A DNA stretch of 64,000 nt. It comes from Gastrolobium villosum (lineage: Eukaryota > Streptophyta > Magnoliopsida > Fabales > Fabaceae). The notes under the pieces were generated by a model, which had not been told where the DNA came from, ran no database searches, and saw only the letters and a program-made list of their open reading frames with translations. A program made the position numbers and the translations under genes. Positions 32,624-45,082 of the stretch are shown in pieces. The stretch spans positions 124,001 through 188,000 of the forward strand of contig JAVKPL010005867.1 of NCBI GenBank assembly GCA_032173675.1, given 5' to 3'. Each line of letters starts with the position of its first letter. Position 1 is the stretch's first letter.

Positions 32624-34506
32624 GGGGCGGTTGGGTGCAAGAAAAAATTCTGAATTTTCCAGAAATTGATATTGATAATCTTATTTACTCCATGTTTGAT
32701 ATAGGAATTCTGAAAATTATCTTGAAAAAATAGATTTACAAGGAAAAAAATTTGTGAAACAAAATGCTATTCAAAAATACCTCCACGGAATGGTATTGTT
32801 ATATTCTCATGGCATCAAAAAATTTAACACGGAAAATGTGATGAAATTAGCCCTCTCTTCTTCTTCTTCTTTCGTTCAAGAATATCACATTCAATTCAAC
32901 AATCAAAACCTTTGCACAAAACCACTAACCAACCATGCATTTCATGAGAAGGGAACCAATATGCGCCATTATTTTATCAAGAGAAGGTCTCACTAGGAGC
33001 TAAAAAATGTACAAATACAGTATTGCAGACTTTGACACAATTCAACACAGATGACGTGATGCATATAGACTTTCATAATCTTCGAACTCAAATAAACGGA
33101 TATTAACTATGTAAGCATGAAAAGGTAAAGGATATCAAATATGTATATTTTTCTGAGCTTTTAATTCCACAAAAAAAGAAGCAAAAGTTGTAGAAAGATT
33201 GAAACCAGTTTTTTATTTTATTTTTAAACTTGATAGCCCCTTCGCAAAAATATATCTCACATCAGCTTGAGAATCAAAACCACCGAAAAAAAAAAAGCCT
33301 GAATTTGCTGCTTAAATCAGGCTATAGACAAAGAAGCACATGAAAAAAATTGGGGGGCAGGAGAAGATTATGTGACAAATAAGTTGGGAGGAAATGAGAT
33401 ATGAGATAAAAGAATGGTGGTAGCTCAATTCATAGTGAGGAGTCGAGTAAGTGAAAATAAATGGTCTTCGATCTCTGCATGTCATTTTTTGAAGGGATTT
33501 ATTTCATCCCTAACTCGCCTACACTCTAGGTTAGTCTCATAATTTGATCAAAGAGTTGAAGCTAGCAGATAGAGCCAACCACCGAAGACCACAAAGGAGG
33601 AGGCGGAGACGGTGTATGTGTGTTTCTAATATTGAAGGAAGACAAAAAGAAAAATAATAATATTAAAAATTGATGGAAGGTTAATTTTGTAAAATGACTC
33701 ATATTTCTATCAATAATTAATATTCAACCAAATATAGAATCAATAAATTTGAACCAAATTTTCTATAATATTTTAACATCAAATAATTTTTTGGTCATAT
33801 TCTTAACAAATTCACCTCTTTAGCATATTTTCAATAATATAATTTCGGGAAAAAAAAAAACTTACATAAAGATATAGTGCTGTGATTGATTTGGAATTCT
33901 TATGCATAAAAAATATTATTAAAAATTATTATCAGCCGATTGATAGTATTTAAAAATGTTAATCTCAATTATTAAATATTTTCTTACCTATCGAATCAGA
34001 AAATATTAATAAAAAAGTTAAAATAGCTTTCGGCATAAAGTTAATGTCTGTTCATGGAAGTACGATAACGACATTGATTTAACAGTCCTCGATTTATTTG
34101 TTTATTTTCGTAATATCTTGATTTGATATTCGAAAAAGTAACTTATTATACGTATGGTGGAGCAAGAAATTATTATGACGGTGGACGAAAATAAAAAAAA
34201 TATTATATTATAAATATAAATATTTATTGTATAATATAAATCGAATATGATTTGTAACAATATATTTTTGAATGAAGTTATTCTGTTATAAAATGTATCG
34301 TGATTTTTTGTCTTAATATATATTATATTTTTTGTCAATTCATATTCGGCTTTATATCATATAGATTTAAATGGTTTATTTTTTAATAAGATAAAATGGT
34401 TATATTTTTAAATTTTTGTCTTATGTTACACAGTTAAATTTTTTAATTTGAACCATTTAACCAGTTTCTGTCGAAGTGTTTTTATTTCTATATCTTATTT
34501 AATTAT
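32624..34506. other. Gene-free stretch, possible SINE relic
   Basis: No gene is supported. The frame 32754-32996 has no known domain. At about 33417-33540, GGTGGTAGCTCAATTC followed by TCTTCGATCTC resembles a decayed tRNA-derived SINE head like that at 27443, but the tail and target duplication are not clear. Confidence 0.35.
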
Positions 34507-34644
34507 GGGATAGGATCTGTTTACAAACTTTTTTTTGCAAATTACACTAAGTACGACTGGTCGTGCATGAAAAAGGATGACATAAATATATAGTGTAGTT
34601 CGTAAGAGTTTGTAAACAAAAAAGTTTATAAATATAACCTGCCC
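34507..34644. mobile_element. Mutator-like MITE, family D reference copy
   Basis: A 138-bp element with ends GGGATAGG..GTTTACAAACTTTTTT and, inverted at the right, GGGCAGGTTATATTTATAAAC. It is flanked by the perfect 9-bp repeat TTTAATTAT (34498-34506 and 34645-34653). Decayed relatives lie in the LBD intron and at 27250. Confidence 0.8.
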
Positions 34645-34653
34645 TTTAATTAT

Positions 34654-35419
34654 TTATCAATTATTAATTATTGTTTTATTTGTTTGGTTTATGTTTTCAA
34701 AATCTTTTTTGTCCATGTGGCTTCTCATTTACCTTACAACGAAGCACCATGAACTTCTCTAATTGCCATTATCCATGCATTAGCAATTTCTATAGTCCAC
34801 GTTACTTTTGTTTGTCCTGTCCTTAATAATTCACCTAAACATCCATATATAAAAAAATTTCCCAGAGTTTTAAGGGGGCGGAGGCCATCCCCGGCCCCCA
34901 TATCGGTCCACCACTATATGTAACGATAAGGGATAAATGTGTCTCATTTTAGAAGATATAAAATTATATCATTTTAAAAGAAATAGTTAAAAATGTGAGA
35001 TCCTATCAATAAAGTTGAACAAAAAAAATATAAGTTGTATAATTTTGAAAGATAAACACTCTTCTTTAACATTAAACAGAATCAATAACCAGCCGTTTAA
35101 CCATTCAAAAGTAACGTAGAGTTAATTTTATTTTATTTTGGTAAATTCGTAGAGTTAATTTAATTTGACGGTGTTGTGTATCCACCGCAATACGTATTAA
35201 TATTATATGAATCGTTCGACATAGTTTTTTTTTAATATTCCGAATTTCTTATATTAATCCAGAAATAATTCAGTAATTAACATACTTGCTCTTTTCGTCC
35301 TTTTGTGGAGACACAACTAGAAAAGGCCACGAAACAAGAAGTGCCACTTAAAATAATGTAATTGGAGCAGAAAGATTCTAGATATTTCAAGGGACAGCCA
35401 CAATGATACCCAGCCAGAC
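34654..35419. other. Upstream region of ferritin
   Basis: AT-rich, with no gene seen. The frame 35277-35504 (-) overlaps the ferritin promoter and has no recognisable domain. Confidence 0.35.
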
Positions 35420-35433
35420 CACGAGCACGCCAC
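35420..35433 (+). promoter_or_regulatory. IDRS-like iron-response element of ferritin
   Basis: CACGAGCACGCCAC matches the 14-base iron-dependent regulatory sequence described for plant ferritin promoters (CACGAGGCCGCCAC) at 12 of 14 positions, differing only at bases 7-8. It sits about 235 bases upstream of the ferritin ATG and about 110 upstream of a CATATATATC TATA-like sequence (about 35529-35538). In maize and Arabidopsis this element mediates repression when iron is low. That role here is inferred. Confidence 0.7.
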
Positions 35434-35528
35434 GCGCCCACTCCAACCTCTATTCTGAACCCTCCAAGTGTCACGCAATCCAACGGCTCACACATCCCTA
35501 TCATCGTAATATAGTACCATTACCATCC

Positions 35529-35538
35529 ATATATATCT
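35529..35538 (+). promoter_or_regulatory. Candidate TATA box of ferritin
   Basis: CATATATATC lies about 120 bases upstream of the ATG, downstream of the IDRS-like site. Position and composition only. Confidence 0.5.
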
Positions 35539-35653
35539 CTATCCTCACAGTCACATTCACAAACACCGCACAGAAAAACCGAATACACTGTGAAATCACC
35601 GCTCCGAAGAAAAAAACCCTTTCCATTTCATTTCATTTGTGGAATCTCAAACC

Positions 35654-38037
35654 ATGCTTCTCAGAGCCGTTGCTGCTTCTTCTTCTTCTCTGCCTCTGTT
35701 CAACGCGAACGCCGAACATGGGCGTTCCGTTCCCGTTTCCGTTCGTTTCTCCACCGGAAAAAATGGGAGTGGGTTGGTGGTTTGCGCCACCAAGGGATCC
35801 AGCAACAACCGCGTCCTAACTGGTGTGGTGTTTGAACCCTTCGAAGAGGTGAAGAAGGAGCTCGATCTCGTACCCACCGTTCCACAAGTTTCTCTCGCTC
35901 GCCACAAATACGTTGATGACTCTGAAGCTGCCGTTAACGAGCAAATCAAGTTTGTTTCTCTCTCTCGCTCTTGTTTGGTTGGTTTTATTTTTACTTGTTA
36001 TTTTCTTGTTCTGATTTTTTTATTTAACTTATTTACTTTGGGTACAGTGTGGAGTATAATGTCTCATACGTTTACCATGCAATGTTTGCGTACTTCGATA
36101 GGGACAATGTTGCGCTCAGGGGTCTTGCCAAGTCAGTAACGATTTGATTGTTTTCAGGATCTTTCCTTTTGTTCTGCTTTGATTTGTTTGTTGGGAGTGA
36201 TTATAAATGATTGTGGTTGTTTAAAGGTTTTTTAAGGAATCGAGTGAAGAGGAAAGAGGGCATGCTGAGAAATTGATGGAATATCAGGTGTTTGACTTTG
36301 ACTTGATTTCATATGATACGTTTTTTCAATCCCATCTATCTCTTACAAGGTGATGCTGACCTCTGATTGTCTATGTTGTTATGATTTTTTTTCAGAACAA
36401 GAGGGGTGGAAAAGTGAAGTTGCAGTCTATAGTTATGCCACTTTCTGAGTTTGATCATGCGGATAAGGGAGATGCGCTTTACTGTTAGTGTGTCTGGCCT
36501 ATTCTTTTTCAATATTTTGAGTTCAGATCATGTGTTCTGTAATTGAGAACAGAATTTTTTTTTCTTTTGCATTTACCTTAGTCTCAAGTGTGATGTGTGT
36601 GTGTTTTGGATTTTGGATCAAACTCAGTTTTTCTAAGTCAGAGCACTTAATGATTTTGATTCTTGAAGATAATGGATGGAGAGCCTTGAAAATTTTATAG
36701 TTTGACATCATTTCAAATGAAAGAAATGAGATTCGGGGGTCCTCCTTAATCTCATGATTTCCAATTTGGAATTCGATGCCAGTTATCTTACCTTAACTGT
36801 GATGATATGTTATTGTAAATTTAATTGTGATGATATGTTACTTAAAATTAATTAAATTATGATTACATATTAAATTTATGTTGTTTGTGTATCCGTGTCT
36901 GATCCACCTAGCTTATAAGTAAATTGTTTATTACCAAAACGATAAATATAAATAAAGGTGTATTAATTACCACCTGATGTAGAAGTCACCTTGTACAGAT
37001 TTTCCTATATTCTTTAGGCTTTGCCTGATGAACTTTTCCACTTAGAACTAAACATGTCTTTGGTTTTGGTTTCCCCCCCCCCCCCGGATTGCAGCAATGG
37101 AACTCGCTCTGTCATTGGAGAAGCTAACAAATGAAAAGCTCCTTAATTTGCACAGTGTAAGACAAGTTTGTTGGGTGTTAGTTTTGGTGTTACTGCCTGT
37201 TCTCTGTTTCATTGGGTTCGTTCATGTTGGAACTGATATTGTTGAAATGGAAATTCCTTTCTTTTAACTTGATGTTTGTTGCTTGACAGGTTGCCTCAAA
37301 GAACGGTGACGTGCAGTTGGCAGATTTCGTGGAAAGTGAATTTTTGGGTGAACAGGTATGTATAAATTTGGTGTTGCAACTAACAACTATTTTTCAAACA
37401 TTTTTTTTTAAGTGTAAGACATTGTGGATAATTGTGTATTATGCATTGCATTTGGCAAAAGACTGCAAGGAAACTTCATCGATCTAAACTCTGCTTTTAA
37501 ATTGTTTCTTTAATAGGTGGAAGCAATCAAAAGAATCTCTGAGTATGTTGCTCAGCTCAGAAGAGTTGGCAAAGGACATGGTAAGAATTTCAAATTCTGC
37601 TACATGCATCTTATTTTTCTGACTTTTTCCCTTTGTACAATATATTGGTCTAATTTTCTTTTCTTGTGCTTTTTGTTGAAAGTAAAAAGAATTATGATAT
37701 GAGTAGTTAAAGGAATTTAACTGATAGAGATATAAAGCCTTATCTTGTCTCTAATTATCTGTTACTGAAAACATTGTATCAAAGTATATTTAAAGGGAAT
37801 GGAACCCCCTTGAAGAATAAAAAAAAAGGATTTTTTATTGAGGATGTAGTTCACTTGACCGAATCTCTAAAATTATTGTGCTGTGTGTGTACTGTGCTTG
37901 CTCTTTTATTTTTCCAGTTTATTAATACTTTTCAAAGGAAGATATTTTTGTGTTAAGTTATTGTTTTCCTTGATGAATTTTCAGGTGTGTGGCACTTTAA
38001 TCAGATGCTGCTCGATGAGGAAGAAGGTGCAGCTTGA
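35654..38037 (+). CDS. FER: Plastid ferritin
   Basis: Predicted 257-aa precursor of the 24-mer iron-storage protein, which oxidises Fe(II) and stores ferric mineral in plastids. The eight exons are 35654-35949, 36048-36131, 36227-36287, 36396-36483, 37095-37156, 37290-37355, 37517-37580 and 37985-38037, the usual plant ferritin layout. All introns are GT-AG. The first 45-50 residues are Ser/Arg-rich with few acidic residues, as in a transit peptide. The plant-specific extension peptide follows ([20 protein letters not shown]). The four-helix core includes [39 protein letters not shown] and, late, [13 protein letters not shown]. The ferroxidase glutamates and the EERGHAE motif are present, as in H-type plant ferritins. 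The end is [19 protein letters not shown] choice follows the MLLRA-type start of legume ferritins. Exon 4/5 joining gives Ser in DALYSMELAL, where other plants I recall have Ala. A 13-C run precedes the exon 5 acceptor. Confidence 0.96.
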
Positions 38038-39272
38038 TGATTATACTTACCCCTATCTAGTCAGTGTATCTTGTTCACCTAAGTGACTTTCAAGTCTTTG
38101 GCTAGAAGGTGGAACTGAACTATGGCTGAATGAAATAAATCTGGACCGTTTGTTTTTTGCAGTTCATTTACTAGCTTATGCATGATCAATGATTTGTTTT
38201 TTGTTTTTTTTTTTTTTTTTACACTTCAATAGTTCAATCTTTCCTTTTGAATGCAACTAGACAAGGTGCAAACGCTGCTATGAATTTGACCAAATGCCAG
38301 ATAAAATCGCTTTCAAACCAATTTACACATGCTTGAGACTAAGCGATCTCAACACTGTGGTTATATATTATTCCGGGCACAAATTCTCGCGTAGCAGAAG
38401 AATTAGAGATGCTCTCTTTGCCGCGATTCTTGTTTAAGTAACTTTGTACGGTGTTTAAGGTCCTTTCTTTCTTTTTTAAAAAAAAAAAACTTTTTTAAAT
38501 TAATAAATATTTTAAAATTTATAATCATTATATATATTTCAAAAAAGTAAATCATTTAGAAAACAGTTGTATTAGTTTGTATTTGGATTTATTTAGGGGG
38601 GAAAATTAATTTTGGCAACTTTTTTGATAATTTTTTAAAATTATTATTTAACATTTTTTTTTTCAAATTTCAGAAGTTAGAAAGTCATTATGAAAATTTT
38701 TAAAAAACTTATTTAACATACCTGTTTATTTATATGATTTTCCTGCACTTTGCTTTTTTTATAATTTAAACTCTTTTCTATTTAATGAAATAAATTATAA
38801 TTCACCAACAACAACAAAAATCTATGGTTATATGTGCCAAAAGGATGTTGTTAGGGTGAATTTTTGCTCTCTTAAGCTGAAAAAATTGTTTTTTTTTTTT
38901 TTTTAAGACAAGATTCTCCTTCGATACACATACGCCAAAATTCACAGTGGGATCACGAGGAAAAAACCTGAAATTCCCTCCCATAAATAGATATCCTTTA
39001 TTGAAGAGAAAAAAATTTATACACTAATCATTGTTGTTATCCGGCTAAAAATTAGACTTTTAACAGATATAAAGTTGGTGCTTTTTTTCTTGAATGACTA
39101 AAATTACGTCTAATTGTTTTATTTTATTTTTTGATAAACATGTCTAAAATTTTTAAATGTGCATTTATTTAACCAAATTAATTTTATTAATATATGTTTT
39201 ATTAATCAAATTAATTATTTAATTTGAATAATCAAATATATATTTAAAAAAATTAACGTGAGAATAAATATA
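38038..39272. other. Ferritin 3' region and spacer
   Basis: The first few hundred bases probably include the ferritin 3' untranslated region (AATAAA-like words occur near 38131). The remainder is AT-rich and shows no gene. Confidence 0.4.
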
Positions 39273-39443
39273 GGGGAAATGATTTCTGTATTTATTAGAG
39301 AAATTTTTCCTATGCGACAGACACCAAATTTGAGAGAGAAACCATATTCTAATGTGAGAAAAAAAACATTATGAGACAGAAATGAAGATTTTTGTCTGTA
39401 GTAGAAAAAAGATTTCTGCAGTAAATACAAAATTTATTTCCCC
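39273..39443. mobile_element. Mutator-like MITE
   Basis: A 171-bp element with inverted ends (GGGGAAATGATTTCTGTATTTA and, inverted at the right, GGGGAAATAAATTTTGTATTTA). It is flanked by the perfect 9-bp repeat ATAAATATA (39264-39272 and 39444-39452). Non-coding. Confidence 0.8.
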
Positions 39444-39520
39444 ATAAATATAATAAGTGCTGGGGACCAATTTGAATCTTTATTACAGTAAAAATACGAA
39501 AAGAAATGGCTGAAGATACA

Positions 39521-39590
39521 GGGTTTTATAAAAGTTATGTTGTAGAAAAAATGATTGTGTTATGTTATGAATTGTTTTGTGTGCCTATGA
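39521..39590 (+). mobile_element. Family A MITE, truncated copy 8
   Basis: The start GGGTTTTATAAAAGTTATGT and the following GATTGTGTTATGTTAT match family A. The rest of the element is missing. Confidence 0.65.
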
Positions 39591-39601
39591 ATTTTTATTT
39601 A

Positions 39602-39790
39602 GATTTTGTTCTAAACTGTTTGTGGCAAAATGCCTTGGTCAATTGATTTTAAAGGAAATATATTCTTTTCTAGGATTTGTTGAAGTCCTGAATTGTTGAG
39701 GGTAAAGGCCTATGACCTCCTCATAGAGATTATGTTCTTCACTGTTTGTGGCAATATGCCTTGGTCAATTGATTTTAGGAAAATTTCTTT
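39602..39790 (+). repeat. Diverged tandem duplication
   Basis: A block with ACTGTTTGTGGCAA(A/T)ATGCC, TTGGTCAATTGATTTTA and a preceding GATT(T/A)TGTTCT occurs at about 39603-39655 and again at about 39729-39780. Confidence 0.65.
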
Positions 39791-40894
39791 TCGGTTTTGT
39801 GATCCACCATTTATTCTCTTTCACCGTAACATAGTCGTCCTGGTCAAATAAATGTGTATTAGTTTATGGGTTTGATGTTTGTGATTTTTGTTGTTGTTGA
39901 TAACATATATGTTTGTGATTTTAAATAGAGACAAAAATTAGGTCATTTTAGAGAGATAGAGACAACAAATGAAAATCATGGGAAAGAGAAAGTGAGTGAT
40001 TTTTTTTTAAGTTTAAATTTTAAATAAAAAAAATTATTTGTGTCTATCTCTCTCCTAAAATGATATCACTTTATGTCATTACAAACACTTTTTTCCTTAG
40101 TTTATTTCATGCTCAGAAAAAATTTTAATTAAAGAGGAGTTTTCGTTAAAGAAAGTATATATATTTTTTTCTGTAAAGATAAAACAAAATTAAACATGTA
40201 AGTTTGAGACGTTGGATGCCGACTTTGCCATTCAATTAAAAACTTTGTTAGTTAAATGAAATGATTGAGTATACTCCATTGCAAGATATGTATTCATATT
40301 TATAAGAGTGTATGTTATGATGTTAGCCCAAATACTAGATGGTCTAAGAGGAACAATATGAGGCCCAAGTGGATGAAGGATATTCTGGTGTGATGAATAG
40401 TATCTTAAGGAAAGTGCTAGAGTGTTAACTGGTGTGTGTATGGTGTATGTAACTGGATTTCTGTTTCTTAGATTTTGTTGTGTTTGGGTGCTGTATGCGT
40501 GTGCTTTCTGTTAGTAGCTGATAGGTCCAAATTCTGTTAGCGTGAGTCTTGGATCTGTTTTATGATGTATAAATAGAGAGTTCTTCCTTCTAATAAAGGG
40601 ATATAGAGATTTATGCCAAAAAAAACCTTTGGGTTAAAGGAGGAGGTCTCCCTAGACTATTTTGTGGTGCTCTATATTTTTGTCTTATCAGTGTATTACA
40701 AAATAATGTGTAATAAGTAATAATAAATTTTACTAACCAATAATCAACAAAAATAGAATTTAGCTGAAGTTAAAAGTGGGTTATAGGAATCCATACGGCA
40801 ACAATTACCAATGCCAGTGCATATGTTAGATGGAATACATGAAATGTTTAAAATGCAAGGTTCAGATGACGAAAATTTTCCACCGGCATATGAC
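39791..40894. other. Gene-free stretch, possible LTR relic
   Basis: No gene. At about 40550-40690, 'tataaatagagag' is followed later by 'gtggtgctctatattt', which resembles the promoter and end of a plant LTR, but no paired repeat or primer-binding site was found. Confidence 0.3.
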
Positions 40895-40994
40895 TGGCAG
40901 ATGTAGATGGTTAATGCATTGAATGCTTCTAATTCTTTACAAATTGGCAGATGTAGATGGTTAATGCATTGAATGCTTCTAATTCTTTACAAAT
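40895..40994 (+). repeat. Perfect 50-bp tandem duplication
   Basis: The unit starting TGGCAGATGTAGATGGTTAA is present twice head to tail (40895-40944 and 40945-40994) without a difference. It is probably recent. Confidence 0.9.
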
Positions 40995-41285
40995 ACTTAG
41001 ATTGAGCATACACAAGCACCATCTTTGATGAGCCTCTTTGGTTGTGTGTTCAAGGTTTCGCCAGACAATGCTTCCCATTCACTATATTCTTACCTTATGT
41101 TCTATGAAGTTCTATTTTTTATTTTTATTTTTGAATTAACCCAACCTTGCTTACTTCTTTGAGGTGAGTTGACCTTTTCTGATGTCCCATAAACTTTGAC
41201 TCTTTAAGTCGGCTACGAGATTAATATGTAGCTCTATTGACGATCATGAGAAAATAGCCCAAAGCAGGGTCCAAGCTGATCTTAG

Positions 41286-41745
41286 ACTTGGTTTCTAAAT
41301 TGCTCTCCAGGAGATCCATAATCCAAGTCATAGGGATGGTAAACGACCCAGGGGCCTTTGGCTCGGCTCGTAAAGGTCTGAGCTCGTTTAATAAAAGCTT
41401 GTGTTGGAACCAGGCTTTGACTTGTATAAAAGCTCTTAATAATTTTTTGAGTCGGTATATAAATATTTATTTATATTTTTTTATACTACTTGTAATAACT
41501 CTCTATCTCATCAATTTATTTACATAACAGACTCTATGCTATTTAGATATATATTGATCATTTAGAAAATAGCCACAAAAAAGCAGTGCACTGCTCGTTT
41601 GTGTCAATTTATTTTTTATTTTATTTTTTATTTTTTATTTTTGTTGGCACTTTTTTTATAATGGGCTAAGATAATATAACTTGGTTTCTACTTTAATTGC
41701 TCTCCTGGAAATTGAGGAGATCCATAATCCAAGCCATATACGGAG
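41286..41745 (+). repeat. Direct repeats ~400 bp apart
   Basis: A segment containing ACTTGGTTTCTA, AATTGCTCTCC and AGGAGATCCATAATCCAAG occurs at about 41287-41330 and again at about 41683-41735, the second with a small insertion. The interval has no recognisable coding sequence. They might be the ends of a small decayed element. Confidence 0.55.
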
Positions 41746-42695
41746 ACCGTGAAAATGACGTCCCCATTCAGTCATCAACCTTCACTAACATAATATACAC
41801 CTAAACGTAATTTTAGTTAACTAAACGCAAGTTTATTCACGTTACATTCTTATTTGGTTTCACGTTGCAACCATTTCCGAAACTTTGATTCTGTGCCCAA
41901 ATTTCCGTTTGATCTTATGCCATTGGAAGAATCCAGCCACCAGAAGAAGCTGGCGTGCTGGGTGATTGAGCATCAGATTCTACAATTCCATTAAAATCAC
42001 CTTGACTGAATAATTTGTTTAAAACATTTAAGAAAAAATAATGGCCAAAACATTATACTACAAATTTTTATGATGAATTTAAAAAAAATTAGGATGGCGT
42101 GCTGGATCCATTATGAAGAAAAACGTTGTTAACAAAAGTTACACATTTTATGATGAATTTAAAAAAAAAAAATTATAGCAATACTTCATACAATGACAAG
42201 ATGTGAAAAAGTTTACCATATGCAGCGAGGGTAGTGCACCATAAAAAACCCATGAAATTCATACAAAACTACCACTTAAGTCAATGGTGAGTTTAGTATG
42301 TTTAACGCAAAATCACGGCAAAACTTAACCCTAACCACAAAAAAAAAATACTAGAGTCACGGCAAAACTCAACTCTTTATAACTTCGATGAGTTATATCA
42401 AATCATTCAATATAGTAAGCAAATAATCACATTCAATGGCAACAAGATTCTAATCCAAGAGTAACTACTATGGTATTTCATTAGGATGGACTTGCTTCCA
42501 TGATTTTGAACTAGAAGCTAAATCAAAAACTCAGGAATGGAAAGATTCCTTCATTAAAATAGCAGGCACAATAAAAGTTGTATAGTGCATAAGTCAAAAT
42601 TCAACTGATAAAATCTCAAGACAAAATGAAATTAGAAACCAAAAGCATTCAATAAAACTACAAAACACCCACGTCTATTCATTCCATAGAGATAT
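41746..42695. other. Spacer and RPS4 3' region
   Basis: No gene. The portion next to 42696 probably contains the RPS4 3' untranslated region on the minus strand. Confidence 0.4.
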
Positions 42696-43503
42696 TCAAG
42701 CAGCAGTAGTTTGTTGGGCAGCAATCCTTTTCCTGGCTTCTTCAATGACGGATAGCTTAATACCCTTACCCTTGGGAAGAGATACCCATGGTTTTGTGCC
42801 CTTGCCAATAGTGAACACATTGCCCAGACGAGTGGCAAATTCATGCCCAGTGGCATCCTGAACATGGACTGTCTCAAAGCTTCCCTTGTTCTTATCCCTG
42901 TTCTTGATCACTCCAACTCGGCCCCTGTTCCTTCCACCAGTTACCATAACTACATTCCCAACATCAAATTTGATGAAGTCAACAATCTTGTTTTCATCTA
43001 GATCCAGCTTAATGGTGTCATTAGCCTTTACGAGAGGGTCTGGGTAGCGGATAGTCCGACCATCATAGGTGTTCAGGTATGGAATACCCTTTTGCCCAAA
43101 CTGCACTGACCGAACCTTGCAGAGCTTAAACTGCCATACACACCACATACAAGGAAAACCCATGAAACTATAATCATTAATAGGAAAGTCAATTATTTAT
43201 TTGGTTGTAACTCCAAAATTCAAACAATAACTACACAAAATCCTGAACTTAACACAATCAAAAGTTCAACACCACCTGTTATTATATAATAATAAGAATT
43301 ACAGTTAAGAGTAATTTTCGTTTGGGGGCGGATGGAAGAGAAATATTCAGTAATCAAATTAAAGTACCTTTGCCTCATCATCCCTGACTGAGTGGAGACG
43401 GAATCGGCCTTTAGTGTCATAAAGCAGGCGAAAGTTCTCATTGGTTTTAGGGATAGATACAACATCTGCAAAGAGACATAAAATTTGTTATATATACATA
43501 CAT

Positions 43504-43536
<33 letters not shown>

Positions 43537-44897
43537 CATATACATACAGCCAAAACAATAGAACTATACAAACATAAAGTATGGGGAGGAGCCAGGTAGA
43601 ATTCTCTGCAACTTAATTAATTACACAAATCCCAGCTCACAATTGCAAGGTATTGGACAATCTATGCAATACAGGTTGACATTGACAATGCATTGTCACA
43701 CTGTGCGACAGAAACTATATCCTGCGTTCTCTTGGAACAAGAATCCGTGGGATTCAGTTAATAGTTAAATTACTCTTCAATACACCGGATATATATCTAT
43801 TAAAATACCCAGATACCTAGAGTTCAAGAAAGCTTGCTAAGTACATCAGAACACATCAAGCTCAAAACAAAATAATAATAAAATACTATAGCATAATATG
43901 TGTCCCAAAAAGGAAATATTCTATAACTTATTGCCCTAACAAAATGAAATGCAGTTATTCTGAAAATGGCCATGTAGCATACATACCCATGAAGCCAGCT
44001 GGATATGTCTTGTCTGTCCTGACTTTGCCATCAACAAGGATATGGCGTTGCATCAGAATGGCAATGACTTCACGGTATGTTAAAGCATACTTCAAACGGT
44101 TTCGCAAGATGAGTATGAGAGGGAGGCATTCCCTAGATTTGTGTGGTCCAGAGGAGGGTTTAGGAGCCTATAGAGGAATAAAAAAGGATCACATCAGTCT
44201 CCGTAATGCACAGTTTAAAGCTGGTCAAAAGATGATGAAACTTTTACTTACAAATGCACCACCCAGTTTATCAAGCATCCAATGCTTTGGAGCATTGAGC
44301 CTCTTCAAATGCTTCTTCAATCCTCTAGCCTGTTTCAGCCATAACCATTAAAATTCAAAGCTAAACACAAATTAACAAAGAGATTCAACATCAAGTCTAG
44401 CATTAAATTTGAATAACATTCAGCGCCGGAACATATGGATTCCTAAGCTGCCATGAAATGTTTATAGCAAACAAAAAGAACAGATTACGTTCAAAATCCA
44501 AGCTTCCTCTGGTTGTGTCCAAAAAATACAATACATCTTGTGCAAAGTGAAATATAGAGAAGCCTCATGCACACTTTTCAAGACATGGATCCATATACCA
44601 TTGTAGCATTAGAACTCCAACTAAAATAAATTAAACGAATAGCAACACCATGTTTTGAAATAGGAGATCTAAATTCTACAGATATGGCGACACTATGATA
44701 GCAAAGCATCAAACTTTCAGTTCAAATATAACAAAATGCGGATTAAAACTCGCAATTTCATGAAATGATTGAAGATGGAATTCGAGCAAAATGCCAAAAA
44801 CAAAAACAAAAACAACAACAAAAGATCCAAACCAATTATGATGAGATTCAAAAAGCATCAAAATCAGAAGAAGTGGTAGGAGGAGCACACGAACCAT
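42696..44897 (-). CDS. RPS4: 40S ribosomal protein eS4
   Basis: Predicted 264-aa protein of the cytosolic small ribosomal subunit. The five exons on the minus strand are 44895-44897 (only the ATG), 44252-44329, 43987-44167, 43368-43465 and 42696-43130, with GT-AG introns. The first coding exon consists of the start codon alone, followed directly by GTTCGT; exon 2 starts GCTAGAGGA. Recognisable blocks are ARGLKKHLKRLNAPKHWMLD, RECLPLILILRNRLKYAL, DGKVRTDKTYPAGFMD, SVQFGQKGIPYLNTYDGRT and VVMVTGGRNRGRVGVIKNR (KOW-like). The end is LPKGKGIKLSVIEEARKRI. Length and order match plant eS4 (S4N, S4-like RNA-binding and KOW parts). Upstream telo-box and TGGGCC motifs fit coordinated ribosomal-protein expression. 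Confidence 0.96.
43502..43545. repeat. (CA)n-(TA)n microsatellite in RPS4 intron
   Basis: Adjacent CA and TA dinucleotide runs within the intron between exons 3 and 4 of RPS4. Confidence 0.9.
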
Positions 44898-44990
44898 CTT
44901 GGATTTGCGAAGAAACCTAGTGCTCCACTACTACGGCAGCAAACTGAAAATTAGAAGAGAAGTTGCGACTCTTAAATGCAAGAGGTTCAT

Positions 44991-45082
44991 AAACCCTAAT
45001 TGGTGAATGCTGGGTCATGGGCCTCATGGACCCTTCACTTAATTACGGCTACAGTGGCCCTTATAGCATAATAGATTGGGCC
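44991..45082 (-). promoter_or_regulatory. Telo-box and TGGGCC motifs of RPS4
   Basis: AAACCCTAA (44991-44999) is a telo-box, about 95 bases upstream of the RPS4 ATG. TGGGCC occurs at 45018-45023 and 45077-45082. In Arabidopsis the telo-box plus TGGGCY (site II, bound by TCP factors) pair marks promoters of ribosomal-protein and other growth genes. No TATA box is obvious. Function here is inferred. Confidence 0.65.

Noticed and set aside
44709..44897. 62-codon minus-strand frame beginning at the RPS4 start codon
   Set aside because: Everything after its ATG is intron 1 of RPS4; splicing after the ATG restores the eS4 protein.
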